In this document: positions 7,147-13,199 of the stretch, one piece after another
How the letters are laid out: each line of letters begins with the position of its first letter
How positions within the stretch are numbered: position 1 is the stretch's first letter
Assembly: GCA_001784725.1 (NCBI GenBank)
Contig: MFRX01000038.1
Coordinates: forward strand, 1-18,393
From: Candidatus Moranbacteria bacterium RIFCSPHIGHO2_02_FULL_40_12b
Lineage (GTDB): Bacteria; Patescibacteriota; Minisyncoccia; Moranbacterales; 2-12-FULL-40-10
Reading direction: 5' to 3'
DNA length: 18,393 nt
Made by a program: the position numbers and the translations under genes
The notes under the pieces: generated by a model
What the model saw: only the letters and a program-made list of their open reading frames with translations
Told to the model about the DNA's origin: nothing
Databases searched by the model: none

Positions 7147-8622
7147 CTACTCTCTCTTCAGCTGCTGCCTAATCCGCGTTTTTGCTATTGAGGTTTTGAC
7201 AAATCTAATCCAGTCGCTACTGGGTTTTTTGTTTTCCCTGGAAGTGAGGATTTCAATCACCTGCCCGTTTTGAATGTGATAATCCAGCGGCACGATTTTC
7301 CCGTCGGCTTTAGCTCCCATTGCCCGGCTGCCAATCTCACTATGGATGGAATAAGCGAAATCAATCGGAGTCGCTTCTTCGGGAAGGTCGATGATGTCGC
7401 CTTTCGGGGTGAAAGCGAAAATATGGTTTTTGAAAAAGTCGATTTTCAGCCCCTCTATAAACTCCTCAAAATCATCCCGCCCGATATCATTCTGCCATTC
7501 CCGCAGCTGCCGGACCCATTCCAATTCTTCCATGGGAACTTTTGCTTTTTTTCTGAAAAAATAATCGCGCCACCCTTTTCGCTCTTTTTCGCTGTAAATC
7601 CAGTGGGCGGCAATTCCAAATTCCGCTTCGTCGTGCATTTTTTTAGTGCGGATTTGAACTTCAATGATTCTTCCTTCTGGCCCAAAGATGGTGGTATGGA
7701 TGGATTGGTAGCCATTGGGCTTGGGCAGCGATATGTAGTCCTTAATCCGTCCCACCATTGGATGATATTTTTTATGGACAATGCCCAATGTTTCGTAGCA
7801 ATCGGGGATATCCGGCATGATTATTCTTATTGCCACCAAGTCATATATCTGGCTGATATCCATGTCTTTGCGCTTGAGTTTAAGGAATAAGCGGTAAAGA
7901 TGTTTTTTTCTGCCGCTTATTTCGATGACATTTATTCCTTCAGACGCCAGCTCTTTTCCAATTTCCTTAATCGCCTGATTGGTGTATTTTTCCCCCTCTA
8001 AGTAATATTTCTCTTCCAATTCATTGATATACTTGTAATTTTCCGGCTCAAGAAATTTGAAAGCAAGATCTTCCAGTTGTCCTTTTATTTCGCCGATTCC
8101 CAGCCGGTTGGCAATCGGGGCAAAAATTTCCATTGTCTCGCGAGCGATACGGAGTTGTTTATCCTTCGGAAGATATTCAAGCGTGTTCATATTATGGAGG
8201 CGGTCGGCCAGCTTGATAATCACCACCCGGATGTCCTGCGCCATCGCCAGAAACATTTTGCGCAGATTCTCGAGTATATATTCCTCTTTGGATTCCCGGA
8301 GTTTTATTTTTCCAAGCTTTGTTATTCCGTCAACCATTTGCGCGATTTCCTCTCCGAAATTTTTTTCAATTTCAGAAAGAGTTACTGAAGTGTCTTCCGG
8401 AACATCATGAAGAAGGCCGGCGGCGATGGTTTTTGATCCCATTCCGATTTTAGCCAGCGTCAAAGCGGTCTCCAGGGAATGCTGAATATAGTTTTCACCT
8501 GATTTTCTTTTTTGGCCTCGGTGCGCCGCCGCCGCGAACTTATAAGCGCCCATAATCAGCGATTCCCGCCTGACGGTGAGCGGAAGCTTGAAATTATTTA
8601 ATATGTCATCTATGGTTAACAT
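7147..8622 (-). CDS. Bifunctional (p)ppGpp synthetase/hydrolase, RelA/SpoT family, lacking ACT domain
   Basis: Makes and degrades the stringent-response alarmones. The N-terminal HD hydrolase domain has its key residues: His48, His72-Asp73 and Glu76-Asp77 (LLHDVPEDT) and the LADRLHNMNTL motif. The synthetase domain has RIKDYISLPKPNGYQSIHTT and EVQIRT, so both activities look intact. A TGS domain follows (HIFAFTPKGDIIDLP ... GAKADGKIVPLDY). The protein stops at 491 residues with a short helical tail, whereas full Rel proteins run to about 700 or more with zinc-finger/CC and ACT regions that contact the ribosome; these are missing. Convergent with parB, with only 7 nt between stops. No clear Shine-Dalgarno sequence. 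Confidence 0.94.
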   Translation of the reverse strand: MLTIDDILNNFKLPLTVRRESLIMGAYKFAAAAHRGQKRKSGENYIQHSLETALTLAKIGMGSKTIAAGLLHDVPEDTSVTLSEIEKNFGEEIAQMVDGITKLGKIKLRESKEEYILENLRKMFLAMAQDIRVVIIKLADRLHNMNTLEYLPKDKQLRIARETMEIFAPIANRLGIGEIKGQLEDLAFKFLEPENYKYINELEEKYYLEGEKYTNQAIKEIGKELASEGINVIEISGRKKHLYRLFLKLKRKDMDISQIYDLVAIRIIMPDIPDCYETLGIVHKKYHPMVGRIKDYISLPKPNGYQSIHTTIFGPEGRIIEVQIRTKKMHDEAEFGIAAHWIYSEKERKGWRDYFFRKKAKVPMEELEWVRQLREWQNDIGRDDFEEFIEGLKIDFFKNHIFAFTPKGDIIDLPEEATPIDFAYSIHSEIGSRAMGAKADGKIVPLDYHIQNGQVIEILTSRENKKPSSDWIRFVKTSIAKTRIRQQLKRE

Positions 8623-8628
8623 ATAATT

Positions 8629-8660
8629 AAAGTGTAAAACTCAAAATGCAAAGTGTAAAG
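8629..8660. repeat. Period-7 A-rich intergenic array
   Basis: AAAGTGT, AAAACTC, AAAATGC, AAAGTGT, AAAG with exact 7-bp spacing, between the divergent rel and isomerase genes. Confidence 0.7.
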
Positions 8661-8667
8661 CGGCAAC

Positions 8668-8696
8668 TGGAAATTCAACGGTTAATTTAGTATAAT
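8668..8696 (+). promoter_or_regulatory. Probable promoter for the isomerase-NrtR operon
   Basis: TGGAAA (4 of 6 matches to the -35 consensus), 17 nt, then a perfect TATAAT. It lies 143 bp upstream of the isomerase start. Confidence 0.5.
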
Positions 8697-8782
8697 GTAA
8701 CTGTGATAATAAATCCAGCATCTTGCCGTGAAGTATTCAATTTAACGGGAATAATTTACAGAAAATTAATTATTTCAGCAAG

Positions 8783-8820
8783 CCGCGACGCTTTCCAGTA
8801 GGGCGCAAAATAAATCGCGG
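8783..8820 (+). other. GC-rich nested hairpin in the isomerase leader
   Basis: CCGCGA (8783-8788) pairs with TCGCGG (8815-8820); inside it CGC (8789-8791) can pair with GCG, with a CC/GG pair around an AGTA loop. It ends 19 nt before the ATG. The leader is otherwise AT-rich, so the structure stands out, but there is no second copy to support it. Confidence 0.4.
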
Positions 8821-8839
8821 ATAAATATACAAAATAATT

Positions 8840-9874
8840 ATGGAAAAAAAAGTCGACAATATTGACAAACAAAATCTGCGCCAAATTATTATTGATTCGC
8901 CCAAACAGATTAAAGATGGGTTGAAACTGGCGGAGGGAATAAATATAAACGGAAACTTTAATTCGCTAATGATTTCCGGCATGGGCGGATCATCCCTTCC
9001 TGCCAATATCCTGCGCATTTATTTAAACGATCTATATGTCAGGAATCCGGAAAAAAATAAACGTTTTGGGATTTTTCAGAATAGGTCATATTCTTTGCCG
9101 CCGGAGGCCTATGAAAATTGTTTGAACTTTTTTTCTTCATACTCTGGAAATACGGAAGAGACCATTTTATCATTTAAAGAAGCTGTTAAAAATAATCTTC
9201 CGTCTGTTGGATTTGCGTCCGGAGGAAAAATTTTGGAGATGTGCCAAGAAAATAGTATCCCTTGCGTTGTAATTCCTTCAGGAATACAGCCTCGTTATGC
9301 CATTGGATATTCATTTGCTGCCATGTTTCAGGTTTTATCAAATATGGGAATGGTTGAAAACAAAGCGGAGGAACTAATTGGATTATCAAGGAAGCTGGAA
9401 AAAACAATGTTGGCGCTGGAAGAAAAAGGCAGGGAACTTGCCGGAAAACTGGTTGGAAAAATACCCGTTATTTATTCTTCCGCTAAATTTAAATCGCTGG
9501 CGATGATTTGGAAAATCAAAATCAACGAAAATGCCAAAATTCCTTCTTTTTATAATTTTTATCCGGAACTCAACCATAATGAAATGATTGGATACACGCT
9601 TCCGCAGGGAAAATTCCATGTCATTACGCTATTGGATAAGAACGATCATCCGCAAAACATCAAACGAATGGAAATAACCGCGGAAATGCTCAAGGAAAAA
9701 GGTATTGGAACCACGATTATTGAAATAGAAAACGATAATATTTTCAATACGATTTTTTCAACCCTGCTTTTAGGCGACTGGGTGTCGTATTATCTGGCTT
9801 TGGCTTATAATCAGGATCCAACGCCGGTTGAAATGGTTGAAGATTTGAAAAAGCGGCTTGAACAATCCGCATGA
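8840..9874 (+). CDS. Bifunctional phosphoglucose/phosphomannose isomerase (SIS domains)
   Basis: Interconverts glucose-6-phosphate or mannose-6-phosphate with fructose-6-phosphate, feeding glycolysis and nucleotide-sugar synthesis. The 344 residues match the archaeal/CPR-type enzyme length. The first SIS domain carries MISGMGGSSLPANILR, then the sugar-phosphate loop FFSSYSGNTEET; the second has IPVIYSS, and the family's catalytic region ELNHNEMIGY follows. The C-terminus (LALAYNQDPTPVEMVEDLKKRL) is typical. ATG at 8840 is preceded by AT-rich sequence without a good ribosome site. Its stop overlaps the start of the next gene (ATGA), indicating translational coupling with the Nudix regulator. 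Confidence 0.92.
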   Translation: MEKKVDNIDKQNLRQIIIDSPKQIKDGLKLAEGININGNFNSLMISGMGGSSLPANILRIYLNDLYVRNPEKNKRFGIFQNRSYSLPPEAYENCLNFFSSYSGNTEETILSFKEAVKNNLPSVGFASGGKILEMCQENSIPCVVIPSGIQPRYAIGYSFAAMFQVLSNMGMVENKAEELIGLSRKLEKTMLALEEKGRELAGKLVGKIPVIYSSAKFKSLAMIWKIKINENAKIPSFYNFYPELNHNEMIGYTLPQGKFHVITLLDKNDHPQNIKRMEITAEMLKEKGIGTTIIEIENDNIFNTIFSTLLLGDWVSYYLALAYNQDPTPVEMVEDLKKRLEQSA

Positions 9875-10551
9875 GAATAAAAAACAGCAAAAGCGAAAAA
9901 CTGATTTTCGGCCCGGCGGTAGCGGTGGATGTTTTGATTTTTGACGTCAATAACGGAAAACTGAACGCGCTTCTTATCAGAATCAGCAAGGGGCCGTACA
10001 AAAACAAATGGGCGCTCCCGGGAGGATTAGTAAGGACTGATGAAACTTTGGACGAAGCGGCAAAAAGGGTTCTCTGGGAAAAAGCGGGAATCCGGGGAAT
10101 ATATCTGGAACAACTTTACAGTTTCGGCGAGGTAAAAAGAGATGTTCGCGGAAGGATAATTTCCGTTTCGTACTTTGCTTTGGTGGATAGCGCCAAATTC
10201 CATCCCAGAACGACTGAATATTACTCCGATATCCGATGGAAAGAAGCGAAAAAACTTCCACCAATGGCCTTTGATCACGGAAAAATAATCGCCTTTGGAA
10301 TTGAACGGCTCCGAAATAAAATCGAATATACCAACATCGCTTACGCCCTGCTTCCGAAGGAATTCACCCTGACAGAGATGCAGAAAATTTACGAAATAAT
10401 TCTGGGAAAGAAGCTGGACAAGAGAAATTTCCGGAAAAAATTAAAGATGCTCAATATTTTGGAGCCGGAGAAAAAAATGAGGCATGGCCTCAAAAGCCGC
10501 CCGGCGGAACTTTACCGGTTCAGGAAAAGAAGCTTGGTTTTTACGAAATGA
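9871..10551 (+). CDS. Nudix-winged-helix transcriptional regulator, NrtR-like
   Basis: NrtR proteins join a Nudix-fold ligand domain (usually sensing ADP-ribose) to a winged helix and repress NAD metabolism genes. The 226 residues show that order: Nudix fold at about 10-140, and C-terminal winged helix at about 155-226 (LLPKEFTLTEMQKIYEII ... RNFRKKLKML) ending in a basic tail. The Nudix box runs from Gly52 to Ile74 with Glu58, Arg66, Glu70 and Gly73 present, but two catalytic glutamates of REUXEE are replaced (Val67 and Lys71), as expected for a sensor rather than a hydrolase. It overlaps the isomerase gene by 4 nt. Candidate operators lie at 11934 and 16244 in the NAD-salvage region. Family call is good; the target assignment is inference. 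Confidence 0.85.
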   Translation: MRIKNSKSEKLIFGPAVAVDVLIFDVNNGKLNALLIRISKGPYKNKWALPGGLVRTDETLDEAAKRVLWEKAGIRGIYLEQLYSFGEVKRDVRGRIISVSYFALVDSAKFHPRTTEYYSDIRWKEAKKLPPMAFDHGKIIAFGIERLRNKIEYTNIAYALLPKEFTLTEMQKIYEIILGKKLDKRNFRKKLKMLNILEPEKKMRHGLKSRPAELYRFRKRSLVFTK

Positions 10552-10576
10552 AGAGCAAGCCATATTCAAACATACC

Positions 10577-10611
10577 AATGAACATACCGCGGTATGTTCA
10601 TTTTATTTTTA
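10577..10611 (+). terminator. Palindromic terminator after the NrtR-like gene
   Basis: A 26-bp perfect palindrome (10577-10602, centre CCGCGG) followed by a T-rich tract. The word AACATACC also appears once just upstream (10569-10576). An operator role is possible but the T tract favours termination. Confidence 0.75.
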
Positions 10612-10651
10612 TCTTTTTGTAATAAATTATAAAAACCCAAATAGGAACCAG

Positions 10652-10680
10652 TTGACAAAATTATTTTGTTGCTGTATAAT
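10652..10680 (+). promoter_or_regulatory. Perfect-consensus sigma70 promoter
   Basis: TTGACA, exactly 17 nt, TATAAT: all twelve consensus bases with ideal spacing. It drives the acetyltransferase and the two small genes after it. No operator-like palindrome overlaps it, so strong constitutive expression is suggested. Confidence 0.9.
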
Positions 10681-10730
10681 GGCATCTTACCTTAAAAATA
10701 AAATAATTTCAGGCAAAAGGAGGAATTAAA

Positions 10731-11231
10731 ATGCATATAAAGATTGTCCCGTTAAATGTCGATCATATTGATTATATAATGGAATGGGTAAATGACTCGG
10801 AAATCACCCAGTATTTCGCCAGCATGCGGAAAAAAGTTACCCGGGAGGAAGAACTGGAATTTATCAAAAAAATTATCGCAAGCCAAAATGATATTGTTTA
10901 TTCCGTTTTTGATTCTGACAGCGGCGACTACATTGGCCAGGTCTCAATCAATCAGATCCATTGGCTCAGCGGCGAGGGGCGGTTATTTATGGTTGTGGTG
11001 AAAAAGCATCAGGGCAAGGGCTATGGCCATGAAATATTAAAAGCCATTCAGGATGCCGCGTTTATTAATCTGCAGCTTCATCGGCTGTATCTCATCGTCC
11101 GGCCGGAAAATGTAAGAGGTATTCAACTTTATCACCGCTGCGGATTCCGCCAGGAAGGTTATCTTTATGATAAGTATAAAATAGAAGACCAGTGGATCGA
11201 TATGATTCAAATGGCGATTATACGGTCGTGA
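10731..11231 (+). CDS. GNAT N-acetyltransferase, RimJ/RimL-like (Acetyltransf_3)
   Basis: Transfers acetyl from acetyl-CoA to an unknown amine. The 166 residues are one GNAT domain: N-terminal IVPLNVDHIDYIMEWVND ... ITQYF resembles RimL-type enzymes; motif A with the CoA loop is HQGKGYG; motif B holds LHRLYLIVRPENVRGIQLYHRCGF and then YKIEDQWIDMIQM. The start at 10731 has a strong AAAGGAGG ribosome site 6 nt upstream and lies under the perfect promoter. First gene of a three-gene unit. The substrate could be a ribosomal-protein N-terminus, an antibiotic or a metabolite; sequence alone does not say. Confidence 0.9.
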   Translation: MHIKIVPLNVDHIDYIMEWVNDSEITQYFASMRKKVTREEELEFIKKIIASQNDIVYSVFDSDSGDYIGQVSINQIHWLSGEGRLFMVVVKKHQGKGYGHEILKAIQDAAFINLQLHRLYLIVRPENVRGIQLYHRCGFRQEGYLYDKYKIEDQWIDMIQMAIIRS

Positions 11232-11265
11232 TGGGAAAAATGGTGGAAATGAAAGGAGAAAAAGA

Positions 11266-11484
11266 ATGAAAAAAGCCGAGTTATCGCAAACCGACTATGA
11301 GTTTATATTACTTATGTCGGCAAAGCCAAAAACGAAAAAAGGAAAACGCTTAGTTGATGAAGCTTCTCATAAGTACCACGATAAAATTAACTGGAGCGGT
11401 CTGGCCGGAACGCCGATTGCCGGCACGGATGATCAAAAGAAGGCGGTAGTGGATCTAATTGATCCGTGTGATTTCACCGAGTAA
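11266..11484 (+). CDS. Small hypothetical protein, 72 residues
   Basis: Not recognised. ATG with an AAAGGAG ribosome site about 7 nt upstream, 34 nt after the acetyltransferase stop, so likely the second gene of that operon. The protein is hydrophilic and Lys/Asp-rich, begins KKAELSQTDYEF, has a Gly-rich middle (SGLAGTPIAGTDD) and one cysteine near the end. No signal peptide and no membrane helix. Confidence 0.65.
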   Translation: MKKAELSQTDYEFILLMSAKPKTKKGKRLVDEASHKYHDKINWSGLAGTPIAGTDDQKKAVVDLIDPCDFTE

Positions 11485-11533
11485 ACGCAGTGAGGATAAT
11501 TAACTTATAAAAGAATTGAAGGGGGTGATGATT

Positions 11534-11764
11534 TTGGTTAGAAAGGAAAACATAAGATATTTTCTTTCTCAACATCCAGAGATTACCGGAGAACAAAGAG
11601 AGAAAATCCTTGCTGCCCTGGAAAAAGAGCCGGAGGTGGAGGAAAAGGATTTAATAGTTTCCGGTTCGGTAAGAAATATTCTGGGACCGCGACTGGAAGA
11701 ACAATTCTTTTCAGAGTTCGACAGGGACTTCCATCATTTGGAAATTGCCCTGGGTCATAGGTAA
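11534..11764 (+). CDS. Small hypothetical protein, about 76 residues
   Basis: Not recognised. The upstream AAGGGGGTGAT (11519-11529) is an almost full-length complement of the 16S rRNA tail. Counting spacing from it favours a TTG start at 11534; the ATG at 11528 lies inside the ribosome site. The protein is helical and acidic: an N-terminal part RKENIRYFLSQHPEITGEQREKILAAL could be a small helical domain, followed by a Glu-rich stretch and LVSGSVRNILGPRLEEQFFSEF-type helices. Third gene of the acetyltransferase unit, closed by the terminator that follows. The very strong ribosome site suggests high expression. Confidence 0.6.
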   Translation: MVRKENIRYFLSQHPEITGEQREKILAALEKEPEVEEKDLIVSGSVRNILGPRLEEQFFSEFDRDFHHLEIALGHR

Positions 11765-11791
11765 AATTAGTAGTTGAATATTTTTAGCTTG

Positions 11792-11826
11792 AAAGGTTAT
11801 CTGAATAATTTCAGATAACCTTTTTA
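11792..11826 (+). terminator. Rho-independent terminator
   Basis: Perfect 14-bp stem (11792-11805 with 11810-11823) with loop TAAT, then a T-rich tail. It ends the acetyltransferase operon and isolates it from the next locus. Confidence 0.88.
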
Positions 11827-11892
11827 ATTTTTCAAAAGGTGTAAAAAGTCCTTATATAAGCCGAAAAAAAGAGTTATCCATAAGTGATTATT

Positions 11893-11902
11893 AGTGTACA
11901 CT
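11893..11902. promoter_or_regulatory. 10-bp palindrome abutting the -35 box
   Basis: AGTGTACACT shares both half-sites (AGTGTA, TACACT) with the 17-bp operators nearby but with overlapping half-sites instead of a 5-bp gap. It touches the -35 hexamer. Confidence 0.45.
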
Positions 11903-11930
11903 TGACACGATTTTAAAGGTATGTTAAGTT
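11902..11930 (+). promoter_or_regulatory. Promoter of the phosphatase-kinase-nicotinamidase operon
   Basis: Perfect -35 TTGACA, 17 nt, and a weak -10 TAAGTT. Flanked on both sides by AGTGTA/TACACT palindromes, with the downstream one at the expected transcription start. Confidence 0.6.
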
Positions 11931-11933
11931 AAA

Positions 11934-11950
11934 AGTGTAATAAATACACT
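11934..11950. promoter_or_regulatory. Candidate NrtR operator, copy 1
   Basis: AGTGTAATAAATACACT: perfect 6-bp arms with a 5-bp spacer. It contains GT-N7-AC, which I remember as the core of published NrtR sites. Lies right after the -10 box. The same 6-5-6 palindrome recurs at 16244. Confidence 0.6.
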
Positions 11951-11973
11951 AAGTAAGTTGTAGTACATAGTAC

Positions 11974-12051
11974 AGGAATTAGGAATTAGGAATTTTTGCG
12001 GGTTGATAAACAGCTTCTAGGGAATAAAAGCTAATAAGCTAATAAGCTAAG
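11974..12051. repeat. Short direct repeats in the leader
   Basis: AGGAATT three times with period 7 (11974-11994), then AAGCTAAT-type units with period 8 (12028-12051). No inverted partner is obvious. Confidence 0.65.
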
Positions 12052-12133
12052 AAACTGGAAATCAGGCCGGAAAAGTTCTTTGATAAATATAATGTCTTGC
12101 ATGCCTGACGCAAGCTTATAAATAAAAAGAAAG

Positions 12134-12243
12134 CCCCGCCCCAATTTCGAGGGTAGAATGCTGACATCTATTAGTTTTCCGCGGAAACGCCTAGCGGCTT
12201 CGTGAGATTAAACTTATTAGTTTTACCTAAAATTGAAGCGGGG
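12134..12243 (+). promoter_or_regulatory. Structured RNA element, copy 1, upstream of the PP2C gene
   Basis: The outer stem pairs CCCCGC (12134-12139) with GCGGGG (12238-12243); a 2x2 internal loop follows, then CAATTT (12142-12147) pairs with AAATTG (12230-12235). A hairpin with a CTGA loop lies at about 12153-12171. The central hairpin starts CGCGGAAACG (12180) and closes with CGTG; inside it GCC-TAGC-GGC forms a small stem-loop. The stem ends 2 nt before the AAGGGAGG ribosome site. The second copy at 13075 differs at paired positions in ways that keep pairing. Not a riboswitch class I recognise. Confidence 0.7.
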
Positions 12244-12256
12244 TAAGGGAGGCATA

Positions 12257-13105
12257 ATGATAACAGATGAGTTTATGGCAGTTGCCGGAACAGTGATTGG
12301 AACGGAACACAGAAGGTTAGGAAAAAACAATCAGGATGGATACTTTATCGCCGCTAACGGCTATGTTCTTTCGGCGGCGATATCCGATGGATGCTCGTCT
12401 TCAATTTCCAGTGAGGTCGGCGCGAAACTACTTTCCAGATTTATCGCCGAAGAAGCGCTGAAACTAATAATGCGCGAGTGCGTTATCAAGGGTTCGGAAA
12501 TTATGGAACGGCTGGAAGAAAACGCGATTAAGTACATGAAAAATATTTTATCGCGGCATCAGAATCCGGAATCCGCCCTGGATGAAATGTTTCTGGCGAC
12601 AATCGTCGGAGTGATAATGAATGATTATTTCGCGACCATTTATGCCATCGGAGACGGGGTTTACGCGCTAAACGGCGAAATCGGGATAATTGACGAAAGT
12701 AATATGCCGAATTACCCGGCGTATAAAGTTCTTCCGGGAAATTATGAAGTGGACGAGTCCAAAATAAAATTGCGGCTAAAGAGAGAAGTTTTTACGGATG
12801 ACGTGGAAAGCATTCTCATTGCCACGGACGGCGCCAATGATCTCATTCGAAAAGCAGGCCGGACGATTAATATTCTGGGAAAAGAAGAAAAAGTTAAGGG
12901 ATTGAATCAGTTTGAGAAAGAAGAAAAGTACCTCAGGAATCCGACATTGCTCCAGAAAAGATTAACACAGCTTAATACGGAGCGGACATCCATTGACTGG
13001 GAAAATCGGGAAATAAATAAGTTTGAAGGAATTTTGAGCGATGATACAACAATCATTTTAATCAAAAGAAAGGACCCCGCCCAAATTTCGAATATAGATC
13101 GCTGA
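12257..13105 (+). CDS. PP2C-family protein phosphatase
   Basis: Metal-dependent Ser/Thr phosphatase, probably opposing the kinase encoded next. From the ATG at 12257 (AAGGGAGG 4 nt upstream; the frame also has an unlikely upstream TTG at 12233 inside the RNA element) it is 282 residues, a single PP2C domain. Metal-binding motifs are complete: Asp27 (NNQDGYF), Asp44-Gly45 (AISDGCSS), Gly132-Asp133 (YAIGDGVY), Asp191-Gly192 (IATDGAND) and Asp262-Asp263 (LSDDTT). Residues 200-255 form a charged insert before the last motif. The last codons overlap the second structured RNA element. PP2C beside a divergent kinase and a vWA protein is the TerY-P arrangement known from tellurite/stress-linked loci. 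Confidence 0.92.
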   Translation: MITDEFMAVAGTVIGTEHRRLGKNNQDGYFIAANGYVLSAAISDGCSSSISSEVGAKLLSRFIAEEALKLIMRECVIKGSEIMERLEENAIKYMKNILSRHQNPESALDEMFLATIVGVIMNDYFATIYAIGDGVYALNGEIGIIDESNMPNYPAYKVLPGNYEVDESKIKLRLKREVFTDDVESILIATDGANDLIRKAGRTINILGKEEKVKGLNQFEKEEKYLRNPTLLQKRLTQLNTERTSIDWENREINKFEGILSDDTTIILIKRKDPAQISNIDR

Positions 13106-13185
13106 TCGGCATTAATATATTCGCGGAAACGTCTAGCGGCTTCGCGAGTTGACATTAGTTGGTTCTGCTGAAAATTAGTGCGGGG
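13075..13185 (+). promoter_or_regulatory. Structured RNA element, copy 2, upstream of the kinase gene
   Basis: Outer stem CCCCGC (13075-13080) with GCGGGG (13180-13185); a 3x3 internal loop, then AATTT (13084-13088) with AAATT (13172-13176). The central hairpin CGCGGAAACG (13122) closes with CGCG and contains GTC-TAGC-GGC. Compared with copy 1, CGTG becomes CGCG (G-U to G-C) and GCC becomes GTC (C-G to U-G): both keep pairing. The GCTGA loop word is also shared. The 5' arm lies inside the PP2C reading frame, and the 3' arm ends just before the CAAGGG ribosome site of the kinase. Confidence 0.7.
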
Positions 13186-13199
13186 CAAGGGTGAGAAAA

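Larger units (their letters stand above)
11765..12256 (+). other. 492-bp non-coding leader and control region of the phosphatase-kinase operon
   Basis: No credible open reading frame is present. In order it holds a terminator (11792-11826), a 10-bp palindrome (11893-11902), a promoter (11902-11930), a 17-bp operator-like palindrome (11934-11950), short direct repeats (11974-12051), a small hairpin (CTTGC at 12096-12100 with GCAAG at 12110-12114) and the first structured RNA element (12134-12243). A transcript from the promoter would have an untranslated leader of roughly 320 nt, long for this compact genome. Confidence 0.75.

Noticed and set aside
7270..7890. A 206-codon open frame on the plus strand
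   Set aside because: It is antisense to the Rel gene, whose HD, synthetase and TGS motifs are unmistakable; the plus-strand product has no recognisable motif and no ribosome site.
10577..10602. The 26-bp palindrome as an NrtR operator
   Set aside because: It has different half-sites from the AGTGTA/TACACT sites and is followed by a T tract just after a stop codon, which fits a terminator better.
12233..12256. Upstream TTG start for the PP2C gene
   Set aside because: It would lie within the 3' arm of the structured element, and the strong AAGGGAGG site clearly serves the ATG at 12257.
12134..13185. The two RNA elements as att sites or inverted repeats of a mobile element
   Set aside because: They are direct copies with conserved secondary structure and diverged linkers, each adjacent to a ribosome site, and there is no integrase or transposase nearby.
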